Shown one piece after another: positions 1 to 10,540 of a DNA stretch of 64,000 nucleotides. Below the pieces are notes generated by a model that did no database searches, had not been told where the DNA came from, and saw nothing but the letters and a program-made list of their open reading frames with translations. A program made the translations under genes and the position numbers. The stretch's first letter is position 1. The number at the start of each line of letters is the position of its first letter. The stretch comes from Papiliotrema nemorosa (taxonomy: Eukaryota > Basidiomycota > Tremellomycetes > Tremellales > Rhynchogastremaceae). The stretch covers positions 186,001-250,000 of the forward strand of contig JASKOT010000023.1 in assembly GCA_032158125.1 (NCBI GenBank). Reading direction: 5' to 3'.

Positions 1-918
1 AAGAGCTCGAACCTGAAGAGTCGCACGTGAGTTGCGTTGCGCACGAAAGCTGGATCGCGTCAACTGACGACTCTAGCCTCAAGAGTTGGCCTTGCGGTCT
101 TTGATCCAGTTTTACAACAAGAGACATTATCCGACCTCTCTTGCTCCGCCACAAGGACATGAATCTCGCCACAACCGTTCCAATTCTATCAACGCCGTGA
201 CACTGGATGATCCCGCGATACACCACCATCACCAATACCGCCTCCAATCCATGTCGGAACACGACGTCTTTCCACCCCGAAAGACAGACCTCGCCATGCC
301 GTACAATCCAGACGTTATGATTGAGTTTTGGCTGCACGAATACGAAGATGTCTTGTACGAGGTATTTGGCGATGCAGAAACCCCAGACGAGGGTGATGAT
401 TATGGAGTGAGAGGTGTGGCGGAGCGGGATGGACCTGCGTGGAAGATGCTGGGTGATCTGATGCGGTCCAGAGGAGGAGCGGATGAGGACGCGATCAGTG
501 ACTCGGAGAGTGTGGTCACTGTGGGAGAGCTGGGAGAAGATGCCAGGTTGGATACGGAGCAAGGAGGAGAGATCAAGGAGAATCACATGGGGGAGAACAC
601 GTGGGAGGTAAGTTTGACGTTGCCCTTGCATTGTCTTCTTTGGCTCATGTCCAGCACATGTCACCAAAGACATTGTCACTTTTACCCCGTTCACCGGCTG
701 AGCGACGACGATCAAGCTCGTCGGGAAGTCCATTGCGACCCATCATGCTGCCTCAATTGGGTTTTGGGGGGTTGACGATATCTGATCCGTTTGATGATCT
801 GGATGCAGAGGGAGAGGTGGATCTGCGTGGTCCCATGCCAATAGAGAGGGAGACTGGCGATGAGCAAGAGAGGAGTTTTGGTGCTGTCGACGAGGTAGAG
901 TATGCCTATGGAGAGTAG
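1..918 (+). CDS. 3' part of an unrecognised gene (5' end outside window)
   Basis: C-terminal part of a protein I do not recognise. Exon pieces are 1-26, 77-607 and 655-918. A GTGAGT donor at 27 and a CTCTAG acceptor at 76 bound the first intron, and a GTAAGT donor at 608 and CCAG acceptor at 654 bound the second; all three pieces join in one frame and end at TAG 916-918. The visible product is about 270 residues, low in predicted fold: a short His run, acidic stretches, a more ordered piece around MIEFWLHEYEDVLYEVFG, and a Ser/Arg-rich stretch followed by an acidic tail. There is no signal peptide or TM in this part. The start codon lies upstream of the window, so neither length nor family can be judged. 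It could be any regulatory or scaffold protein. Confidence 0.6.
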
Positions 919-1253
919 GATGCTTTTTCCGGATCCGTCGGTGAAATTCGCCGCGCGATGTCCATCGGAGCCGACCGATATCGGGGGAATAGGGGGGGTG
1001 TCATCTCCCAGTCTTGACTCTGTCGTTACCATTCGACTGGAATGTCACTCTGGCGGCGTTTATGCACCTCATGGGTCACGTTCGACTCGCATCAGTATTG
1101 CATCTCATAGTGTTGTCCTTTTGACTGTTGATTATACTGAAAGCGATCCGTTGCTCATATCTAAAAACAGCAGAACGAGCTGTATTATACCTATAGAATC
1201 TATTCTCGAGTCAACGATCACGACTAGAACGATAAAACGACCTTTGATCCCCG
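919..1253. other. intergenic region, 335 bp
   Basis: Holds the 3' flank of the first gene and the promoter of the MFS gene. I see no conserved element, repeat or RNA gene here. Confidence 0.5.
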
Positions 1254-3180
1254 ATGGAGGCCCCCTTTGCCCATTCATACCCTCGATCGCCATCACCCGC
1301 TCCTCCTATCCCCCTTCCCCGGTCCATCTCACCAACACACGACTCTGATACCATCCGCGATGTGCCTATCCCCTGGCGAGCCTTCTTCCCAATCCTCTTT
1401 TTCTGCTGTGCAGACGCCATGACGTACGCGGTGGTGTTCCCGTTCATAACGGATATGATCACTTCTTTCAACGTTCCGGAAGATAAGATTGGGTTGTATT
1501 CGGGATTCGGAGAAGGGGTGATGATGCTTGTAGAGGCGTGTATGGCTACTACATGGGCTAGGTTGGCAGATAAAAAGGGGAGGAGATGGTGTATGCTATG
1601 GGGGTTCAGCGTCACGGTCGTTGCCATGCCCTTTCTCGGGTTTAGCAAGGCTGTATGGCAGGTTGTCCTTTGTCGAGCGTTGCGTGAGTGTCCACACAGA
1701 ATGGGGATTTTGGTTGGGGAATTGACTTTTAGTCGGGTTAAACTCCACAGGTGTATTGGTCAAGATTTGCGCTACGGAGATTGGACATCCTTCGAATCGT
1801 ACAAGAATGTTCTCGATCCTCTCTCCAGCATTCGGCATTGGGTTTTTGGTCAGTACATTCCTCGGAGGAGAATTGGCCCATCCGTACGGACGTCTACCGT
1901 GGTGGTTGGGCGGAACGGTAGAATTGTATAGAGATCATCCGTTTGTTCTACCGTGTCTTGTCGTTCTCGTCTTGTGAGTTTTAAGCTGGTGTAAGGGGAT
2001 CAAGAGGGAGCTGATGATAGTGATATATTGGCCATTGTCGGTGGATACCTCTACCTCCCCGAGGTGAGTCATCCTTGCAGCGCAAGCTGACGTGCAGACG
2101 CAAAGGATGTCAAAGGAGGTGCTGACTATGGATATGGAGGAGAAGAATGTCAAGAAGAGTCTCTACATGGAGACTCTACGAGTCCCATCGTTCATCCTAG
2201 CGGTAGCGGTTACTTGTCGTGAGTACATCCGATGGCTGGGTGTGGTTCGCGCTAATCTCAGTGTTCCACGTTTGCAAGTCTCACCCTTGAATCCTCCCGA
2301 GTGAGCTGACATGGCAGCGTACTTTTCCTGGGATGGAATGTTTGGCGTCTTCACCTATACATCCACCGATAATGGTGGACTGGGTCTTCACGTGTGTCAG
2401 AGCTACCATCTCCAATCCGTCCATTTGACTCTGCAGGTCGATAACATTGGTATTCTGTACGCCGTTGGAGCCGGGATCTCCATCTTTGCCCAACCTATCC
2501 TCCTTGCTCCGTTTAAAAGAGCAGTAGGCGAACGAACAGCTCTGACCATTGTTTTGGGAGCATGGACAACACTGGCTCTGCTCATTCCGATAAGCCAGTG
2601 GACAGCCGCAAACGTTCGAGCCTTGATGTGGATCGCTCTGGGTCTGATCATCAGTCTGAAAAGTCTCGGCAACTTTGCTTGGCCGTGAGTGTCACCTTTT
2701 GATACATGGATGTGGGCTTATATGCAGGATGACAGACGTGTTGACCATGGCTGCATTTGATGATTATCCGGAACTGATGGCCACTGGGAGTGCCATCAGT
2801 CTGATTGCCAGTGTAAACCAAACAAACCCATGGTACCGCACCAGCGCTAATCTTCAGGCGGGAGGAAGGGCTTTCGGTCCCGCTATCTCAGGGTGAGTCT
2901 GCAGAGCCCTTACGTCGAGTTTGTTCTGATACCCAGATGGCTCTTTTCGATCGCTACTCAATTCCCCACTGGATCTTTTGGGCGTCAAATCTCCTGGGTG
3001 TACCTCTTGATCGTAACCATTCCAGGGGTGATCATGGTGCAGATGCTCCCTGCGTCAAAAGACGAATCGAGACCTGATAAGAGTGAATATGAGCAAGTCC
3101 CACTGGTTGAAAGTGGACTGTCGTCTTCTGCCAATACGCATTTTGAGGAGAATACGGATACCATTCATGCTCGGGTATGA
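1254..3180 (+). CDS. MFS transporter (DHA-like, YCR023c/ZIFL type)
   Basis: Membrane facilitator of unknown substrate. After a short Pro/Ser-rich cytosolic leader, TM1 carries [16 protein letters not shown]. The TM2-TM3 loop then has the MFS motif A form [11 protein letters not shown], which is the main family evidence. Later pieces read [17 protein letters not shown] (TM5 motif C region), [19 protein letters not shown], and near the C-terminus [14 protein letters not shown], typical of fungal MFS pumps. The gene has about eight introns with GTGAGT-type donors (for example 1684-1750, 2391-2436). The junction around 2219-2320 has more than one possible splice solution. The ATG at 1254 gives the longest leader before TM1. 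The C-terminal tail is acidic and Ser-rich and ends at TGA 3178-3180. It lies directly upstream of an aldo/keto reductase on the same strand, but nothing shows that they are co-regulated. Confidence 0.85.
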
Positions 3181-3488
3181 GATCTTAGCATGGAGGGATG
3201 ATTGAATCTCGTAAGGCCAAATCGTGACAGGTGAAGGAGTCTGCGGGATGCTTGCGACGGGAGTCCAATGTAGCATCTTTTCATTCGTGACGAGGACTAG
3301 AGGCAGGGTCTGTCTATGCACTGTATAGTAGTCATCGCATTAGTAGAACAGCGTGGCAGCTTTTCGTTTCCCTCGGTGACATGGTGGAGGTGGATTAGAC
3401 ATGCTGGAGTACTCAGCCGAGCCTTGCATCCAGTCGACTGTGCGAGACATGGTGCAAAGATCGATCTACTCCTTTGACTCCTCAGCGA

Positions 3489-3505
3489 CTGGCCGAGGTG
3501 GAGGC
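3489..3505 (+). promoter_or_regulatory. 17-bp block shared by both AKR promoters (copy 1)
   Basis: CTGGCCGAGGTGGAGGC, 213 bp upstream of the AKR ATG at 3718. The identical 17-mer occurs at 11877-11893 upstream of the second AKR gene, in the opposite orientation relative to transcription. An inverted near-copy of the core (CCTCCACCCCGAG) lies at 3580-3592. A transcription-factor site is inferred, not shown. Confidence 0.45.
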
Positions 3506-3636
3506 GAGGGAGGAGGGGTGATGCAAAGGTCGATTGCCTGATTGGGTAATCTCGAATGGTTCGGTGTGGAGACCTTCAACCTCCACCCCGAGAGTCTGAC
3601 GGAATGGAGATGGTCAAGTCGGTGACAACCCCTACG

Positions 3637-3644
3637 TATATAAA
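3637..3644 (+). promoter_or_regulatory. TATA box of first AKR gene
   Basis: TATATAAA, 74 bp upstream of the ATG at 3718, a usual distance for an inducible fungal promoter. Confidence 0.6.
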
Positions 3645-3717
3645 CCAGACAATCCATTCGTTTGCCTCATACCACATCTCTTTATACCTGCAACAGCAAA
3701 CTAGATACTACTCTACC

Positions 3718-5092
3718 ATGTCTCTTATCCCTCAAACAGAACTTGCAGGTCGTCCTGTGGGCCAAATGGGGTAAGCCCCTCTTCCTCCATGTGCTCTAGT
3801 TTGATGGGATGCTCATTCGCAGCTTTGGACTCATGCAGCTCACTTGGAACCCCAATCCGCCATCCCAAGAAACTTCCTTTGCAGCTATGAAGTGAGTCCC
3901 CACCCATCTATCGAACGACACCGCCCCCTCACCCCCGGCATACAAGATCAAGGCTGATTGAACAGGGCGGCCGTGGACAATGGATGTACGGCTTGGTCCA
4001 GTGCCTTGTTCTATGGAAACTTTCACGAAACTCCCGATAAGCTCTTGGACAATATCCGTCTGATCGGGGCCTTCTTCGACAAGGTGGGTCCTAACCTCCC
4101 TTTGAGCTATGTGATGGCTGATGAGCAGTACCCAGAGTACAAGGATAAAGTGACGCTGGTGGTCAAGGGTGGTCTTCAGGCAAACTTCCAACCGACTCTC
4201 GAGTTTGTCAATCTCACATCTCCCTCGCCATAGCTCTCCCGCGGCGTGCTTGTATAAAGAGGAGGTGTTGATGTACAGCCTCGACTTTTGGCGAGACCAG
4301 CTCAAAGAAGCTCAATCCATCTTGGGCGACAAGAAGATGGAAGTCGTCTCTGCAGCTCGAATCCCACCTGGAATGGACGTAGAAGACGTCGCAAAGGCCC
4401 TCAAGACCCTTCAAGAGGAGGGGTACTTTGACTATGTTGGAGCTAGTGAAGTCTCCGCAGCTTCAGTGGAGAAGATGAACAAGGTATGCCCGGCCCCCCA
4501 GACTCCCCTTCTTCCCATCCTGCCTCTGTTTTGGGAAAAGGTCTGACGACAGATTGTGCCTATCAAAGTGGTCGAGATTGAAGTTTCCCTCTGGTCTTGG
4601 GAAAAGGATATCCAAGAAACCGTCGCGTACTGCAAATCCAACTCGATCCCAGTCTTTGCCTATTCTCCATTAGGTCGTGGATTCATCAGTCGAACGTGGA
4701 AGACACCCGAAGATGTCCCCAAGGGAAGCTTCCAATCGACGTTACCCCGATTCCAGGGTGAAGCATTCTATGAAAACTTGAAATTGGTCGATCAGCTCGA
4801 TGAATTGGCAGAGGCAAAGGGGTTGAAGACTACTCAATTGGCCCTGGCTTGGATCACCCATCTATCCCCTTATGTGAGTTTGAACGAAACGATGGACGAA
4901 AGGGTCGAGGTTGATGAGTAGAACATCCCGATCCCTGGTTCCAGCAACCCTGGTCGAGTTGCCGAGAATGCCCAGGCGGCCGGTATCAAACTCACCGACG
5001 AGGATTTGAAGGGTATCAACGAGACTTTGGCAAAGTTTGAGCCCAAGGGTGGTCGATATGACGAGCATGCCAACGCGGTCCTCATGCGATAG
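3718..5092 (+). CDS. aldo/keto reductase, pyridoxal reductase (AKR8) type, copy 1
   Basis: NADPH-dependent oxidoreductase resembling Schizosaccharomyces pombe Plr1, which reduces pyridoxal to pyridoxine. The TIM-barrel order is recognisable: GQMG..FGLMQLTW at the N-terminus, AVDNGCTAWSSALFYG (where the catalytic Tyr is expected), VTLVVKGG (catalytic Lys strand), AYSPLGRGFISRTW, and the cofactor end NIPIPGSSNPGRVAEN. Seven exons are needed. One intron (about 4201-4231) would be only 31 nt with a GTTTGT donor; it restores the frame from LQANFQPTLD to SPAACLYKEEVLMYSLDFW. The stop is TAG 5090-5092. A paralogue lies on the other strand at 10.5-11.7 kb. The substrate is inferred from the subfamily; related fungal AKRs act on other aldehydes. 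Confidence 0.85.
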
Positions 5093-5452
5093 GAGGGCAC
5101 CTCGCAAGGTGGTCCAGGATATATATGAAGTGAAGTGATACGGACATGAAGGTCAGATGCAACCCATCCCGATCGGTAATATAAACACAATCATGATTGG
5201 ATTGGGCATTTATAGTGCTAACATGTCGCTTTACAGCTATTGTCTTTCGGTGTAACCCCTTTTTACTTCTGATCAATGCTATTAATTCATGCACAACGGG
5301 GTCGAAATGTAAACTCGAACGGGATCGTCGTTAGTCTTGCTCAAATCTTCTCTCTTCCACTATTCGTTTCCTCTATTGGCGAACATGATGGCGTGACACG
5401 TCTCTTCTTCTCCACAAGATACTTCTTTACCCCTCACAAGGCATGCAGAAAA

Positions 5453-8265
5453 TCATAAAGGTGCCCATAGCCTAATCACACCATCGGCCCCGGCGCTCGC
5501 GACGATGGGCACCTCCGGATGACTGGCCACGGCGCACACACCCTCGTCGGACCGTTTCCGATGTCCTTGCAGCTCTTGCAACGCCGTCTTCTTTTCGAGA
5601 TCCCATATCCGGACTGTACAGTCCACCGAGGCCGTCAATATTTGACTCGGAGATTGAGGTGACAGCGCAAGCGAAGTGACAGGTCCCGGATGGGCGAGAA
5701 TTGTATGTGACGGTGTGGGTGAATCTACGAGATCAATAATTGGTGCTGGCAAGAAACGAGCCAACTGACCACCCTTCAAATCGATAAAGCGAAGATGGCC
5801 ATCTTCGTGTGCCGAGATGATGGCAGGTAATGTCGGATGACTCAGTATAGCATTGACTTGGCCATCTGATATCAGCCACTATCCAAATCAATCGAATCTA
5901 CTCACCCTCGAGAACCTCGCCAAAAGTAGCCACCTCGTCTCCGCTTTCCACGTCCCACAACACCACAGTACCATCCGTCAAACCGACCAGGACCTTGCTG
6001 TAGTCAAGGTTGAAGACCGCCAAGCAAGTCGGCACGTTTTTCTCGAAAGCATGGCTGGTTTTGAGACTCCATTTGCCATCCTCCAATTGCCAAAGTTTGA
6101 CGCTGCCGTCTGCTGAGGCACTGACCAGTCGATTCTCCGCGCCGCCTTTGCCTGTAGGCTCGCGCGAAGGTAGCAGAACCAGATCCCATACAGCCTCGCC
6201 GTGTCCTTCAAGCGTTTGCACTGCATTTGCCGGGTCATGCCGCCCGAAAGGATCGTTGTTGGCAGCTGGCAGCTTCCATATCCTGATCGTGGAATCAAGG
6301 GAGCCAGAAAATATGCACCCTAGCGCAGACGACAGCACAACCGACGTGACTGCAGCAGTGTGACCACGATATGTCATGATAGGCTCCGATTCTGTCCATC
6401 CGGGCCTGAACGTCAGATATCATAATTACAGTCTTTGACACACTCACTTGCGCTGAAGCAAATTCGTCATGTCAGCAGACCACACTTTGACCGTGTAATC
6501 ATCGCCGCCGGACGCGAGCACAATACCCGGACCATGGGCAAACGAGACTGCCCGAACAATGTCGAGGTGAGATTTCAAGATTTTCCTCGTCGTCCAATGC
6601 TTATCAGTCGCGTCGGAAGACTCCGCCTTGGACTCTTCGTCCTCGACCGGTAATGTCAAGCTCGCGAGAGCCTCTTCGTCCGTGGGCTCTGCTTTTGTGG
6701 ATGATTCCGAGGAGCTACCTTTGGCTTCGCGTATCTGGCATGAGCTTGTTTCCTTGTTTTCTCATTCTCGTGCCGCATCTGCGCTCACACGTTTGGCTTC
6801 TTCGTTGGCAGCTCTCAGCTCTTCCCTCCAAGCGGCTTTTGAGCCCGGCCGATATATCGCTGTCAACAACTGAGAGCTCTCTACTTGTGATCCTTGGTCA
6901 TCCATGGGGCCTTCTCGCTTGACGTCTCCATTCACGTCTGAGTCCGGTAGATCTCTCGTTCGTTGAGCTGGCGACGATGGCGGTTTGGCCGTGGTCTCTA
7001 TGGACATGAGGTGTGATACCGGACCGGGTGCGAGAGGTTTCGCTTCAGAAGGATCATGTGCTTCTTGCTTGACACCATTGGGCATACTTTTAGGCGCTGT
7101 CCCACTTGATTGGGACTGGATATCTGGCTCTTGCTTGATTTCGATTTGCGACGCAAAACGGGATGGCGGAATTTCGCTTGGGAATTCTTTTCGCGGACGA
7201 TGTTGGTCGTCGTTCAGTTGATTTGGGTCGTTTGACGATACGCCAGGGGACAATGGATCGTTGAGAGTGACAGGAGGGCGGGCAGGAAGGGGGTTGAGTG
7301 CCCCAGGGGATGTCAAATAGGTGATCTCTTGCAGGCACCTGACGATGAGCATGGAGACTAGAGAGGATCGTGGAGACGCACTGCTTGAGGTATTCCCTAC
7401 TCCTTGCTCTGGATTTTGGATCACGAGGGGCACCGCCTATAGCTTTCCACGGGCTTGTATCTGGTGCTGCTCTGCCAGAGATTACAGAGGCCTTTGAGAC
7501 GGAAGCTCCACCATTGGTTTTGGGTCTGTCTCCAGCTATAATGGTTAGCCTTATTGAACAGGGGTCAAAGGCCAACTCACCACCCTCTTCGCTGCCCTCA
7601 CTCCCGCTTCCTTCCTTGTCATCCTTGACCGAAGCCTTGTCTTCATCTTGCAGAGCAACCAGCCTGGATGGTGCAATGGTTCCCGCTTTGCCAACGGTGC
7701 TGACGGTCTTAGTCCTGAGTGTGAGTCTACGATCCTCCTTGTGAGGATCAAGCGCACCTCTCCTGTCGCAGAGCAAATTCGAGCATCTTGACCCGCCGTA
7801 ACAGGTCTACCTTCAAGTTCTCTGCCGACCGTCTTTGGCCCTCCAGCAGCGCTATCCTAGCCTAGCGAGTGAGCTCCACACGTATCATCCAACGTTTAAT
7901 CTCACCCTCATTTCAGCTCGCTCAATCTCCCACTCATTTCTATCCCGTTCCCAGCGCCTCCATTCGCTCTGCAGGTAGTGCAGCACGCTCGCAAGGTTCA
8001 TCGCTTGCCCCATTGGTCCACTTGCAGCTTGACTTTGGGCGTCGGCGGTGGATCCTCCAGCCTGGTTCCCATTCATCATGGATTGATTCTGCTGTGGTTG
8101 AGCCTGGTGGTGCTGCTGTTGACTGGATGGTTGATCGTGTTGTTGCTGGTAATGCCTTTGTTGGATCTGATTATGGGTGTTTTGCGGGTGTTGCTGGATA
8201 GATGAAGGTGGGTATCCCTGCGAGGATGTCCCTCCTCCACCATTGTTCATGCCGTACCTCATCAT
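5453..8265 (-). CDS. striatin-family WD40 scaffold of STRIPAK
   Basis: Regulatory (B''') subunit of PP2A and scaffold of the STRIPAK complex; Sordaria PRO11 and yeast Far8 are family members. The N-terminus is a Gln/Asn-rich tract (about residues 1-80). The striatin block follows: VLHYLQSEWRRWERDRNEWEIERAEMR, then RIALLEGQRRSAENLKVDLLRRVKMLE, the caveolin-like and coiled-coil dimerisation region. The fungal striatin signature SREYLKQC-LQEITYLTSP is split by a 44-nt intron near 7350. A Pro/Ser/Lys-rich linker leads to about seven C-terminal WD repeats, with clear repeat ends TVKVWSA, TIRIWKL, SVKLWQL, TVVLWDV, TVRIWDL and VIRLWAPL just before the stop. There are at least six introns. It is convergent with the AKR gene at its 3' end and divergent from the hydrophilin gene. 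In fungi this complex controls cell fusion, septation and hyphal growth. Confidence 0.93.
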
Positions 8266-9185
8266 GTTCGCCCCAGGTCACTCGACGTGACCTATTGCCT
8301 AGATGTTATGTCGTATCGGGGCGTTGGGTAGATGATGCGTTGGAGACAAATGTATGGCTATGCTACTGCCAGTGGAAATCAGTCGAACCGTGTCGTGTGC
8401 AGTAGGAGTACGGGGTCTGAGCGTCTCGCGGGTATATATGGTATCGAGGCTGTCGAATAGCGTTACAACATACGTCTTGTATATGCAGTGAAAGCCACAG
8501 CGAACAGTCGTGCTGTCTAGTGCCGAGTCGGTTCGTTGCAAGTGACACGCCAAGTAGGGATGCTATAGCTCGAGACTCATCCCAGACGAGCGCTGTTGGG
8601 TGGTAGTCCGGGGTGCTGGCTGGCCTCACCTCTGATGCTCCCGTGGCGTCAATGATCTCTCTTGAAACGCATCTGACCCCACCTCGCGCGCCTATCTTAC
8701 TCACCCTACAATGGGTGGCGGGATTATACGGCGTTTGCATCCTCGATTGTGGCACTGACGTCTGTCGTGTGGGGCTCCCCCTCTCGAGGTGTATGATGAC
8801 GATTCCCGTAGATCAACGCGTGATGATGATCTCTCTCCCTCTCTCTCTCTGCGCACCTTCGGCATCTCCCTTACATGAGGGCAGCACATCTGCAATAATA
8901 GGTGTCAGCAGCATGCAGCGGGTGCCAGACCACATAAGCGCCCTCGACCCTCGGCCAGCCCCCTCGGCCAAATCGCACCTCGACTGTCGTCATGGGGTGC
9001 TCATCACCTGAACAGATGACCGCGAGACACCGGACAGCAGCACCAAAGAAGAGGGGGTGAGATCATCTCGTCATGGCTAATCACCCCATCTGTATCCACA
9101 GTATAAGAAGCCTGGAATCTGAGCTTCTCCCTATCTCCACCCACTCACTCAATTCTTCACATTCAATCGCACAAAACTAAACACA
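8266..9185. promoter_or_regulatory. 920-bp shared promoter region of striatin and hydrophilin genes
   Basis: Contains three STRE-like pentamers, CCCCT at 8778-8782 and 8960-8964 and AGGGG at 9052-9056, plus a TATA-like TATAAG at 9102-9107, 79-84 bp before the hydrophilin ATG. A CT-dinucleotide run lies at about 8831-8853. The STREs suit a stress-induced gene but are short and may occur by chance. Confidence 0.4.
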
Positions 9186-10374
9186 ATGTCCCACCTGAAA
9201 GAACAAGCACAAGCCATCCTCCACTCTGGAGAACCAGGTACCACTGGTCGAGAGCCCTTTGAGGATTCTTCTGCCACTGGACCCGGCGCAAAGTTTGCCT
9301 CTGGTACTGGAGCCCACTCGCACTCGGGAGAACACGGTCTCGGTGCCACTGGAGCTGATGGAGCTGGACTGACCGGAGGTCAAGGAGGATTGACGGGAGA
9401 ACACCATGGTCACCACCACGGTAGCCACGGAGCTCATGCTCATGGTGCTGGTGTCGGATCAGGTGTAGGGGTAGGATCCGAGAGCAGTGTATGTCGTCTT
9501 GTTGAAAGGGGCTAACTGAGCAGGGTCTCGGCGGTGTGGGAGACCATCAACGCTTCGGCCAGACTGGCAACACTGGTATTGACGAAGCGACCGCTGGATC
9601 AGGTCATCGAGGTGCTGCATCAGGAGCTACTGGAACTGGCATTGCTGCTGCCGTCGCCGACCGAGCCGGATCTGGCCATCACGAGGGTCATCACTCGCAC
9701 CAGGGTGAACACGGCTTGACTGGTCAACATGTGGGTTCCAACTTCTAGACCCTACTTTGTGCAACGCTTACATCAGGGACAAGACTCTGGTGACCGAGTA
9801 GGAGCTCTTGGACAGCAGAGCGCCAACTACGACAGAACCGGCCCCTCGGGACCCACAACATCCGGTGCGGCTGGTACCGACCGATTCGATACCGACAAAT
9901 CTACTACTGCTGGCACCGGAGTCGGCTCCCACGGTACTTCCGGACTCAACACCGACTCGTCTCGAGATTTCCACAAGGGAGAGAACGATGTCGACCGCCG
10001 AGGTGAGGGCAAGGGAACCGGAGGTGTTTTGGGCGCTGCAAGTTATCATATTTCTGTTGACCTTTCGGTGACTGACCGATTAGCTCGGAACAACCGACAA
10101 GGATTTCACTGCTCGAGACCGAACGGGTGCGGGGGCTTACCACGATGACAATGCCGCTTTCAAAGGTAACACCTCCGGTCCAGGTGGAAACACCGCTTTG
10201 ACCGGTCGAGAGGGTACTCAGGAGAACAACCCGGTCGCTCAGGCCAAGTCTAGGGCTGGAGAGGATGTCAACGATGTCCATGGTGCGACTGGTGAGCGAG
10301 TCGGATCCACCGCACACCCCGCTCAACATGACAAGGGTTTGATGGAGAAGATCAAGGACCACCTGCCAGTCTAA
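9186..10374 (+). CDS. Gly/His-rich hydrophilin with C-terminal dehydrin K-segment-like motif
   Basis: Predicted fully disordered, highly hydrophilic protein of 353 residues, likely a desiccation or stress protectant (inference). Exons are 9186-9488, 9524-9730, 9777-10037 and 10084-10374, all joining in phase 0. The third intron starts with GC (GCAAGT) instead of GT. Composition is dominated by Gly, His, Thr, Ala and Ser, with imperfect repeats such as GEHGLGATG, GLTGGQGGLTGEHH and GEHGLTGQH, and there is no Cys or TM. The last 15 residues, HDKGLMEKIKDHLPV, align with the plant dehydrin K-segment consensus EKKGIMDKIKEKLPG at eight identical positions plus three conservative ones. In plants that segment folds on membranes as an amphipathic helix. 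Two AKR genes lie near it, and its promoter has STRE-like sites. I do not recognise a named fungal orthologue. Confidence 0.8.
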
Positions 10375-10540
10375 GGGTGATGAAGGAATGAAGTATGTAG
10401 CACAGAGTCAATGAACCCATGTAGCCCAATGCAACGAAGTATCAAGTCACATGCTGCTGATCAAGAGTCGTCTCAAGAGAGTCACCCTGCGTCTGGCAAA
10501 GTACATTCGTGAGTATGGCAAGAAATCAAGCTCCCACTAA

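Larger units (their letters stand above)
3181..3717. other. intergenic region / promoter of the first AKR gene
   Basis: About 537 bp. The last 230 bp hold the promoter elements listed separately: a 17-bp block shared with the other AKR gene, an inverted near-copy of its core, and a TATA box. Confidence 0.6.

Noticed and set aside
8831..8853. CT-dinucleotide run as a functional element.
   Set aside because: Short low-complexity tract, common in fungal promoters.
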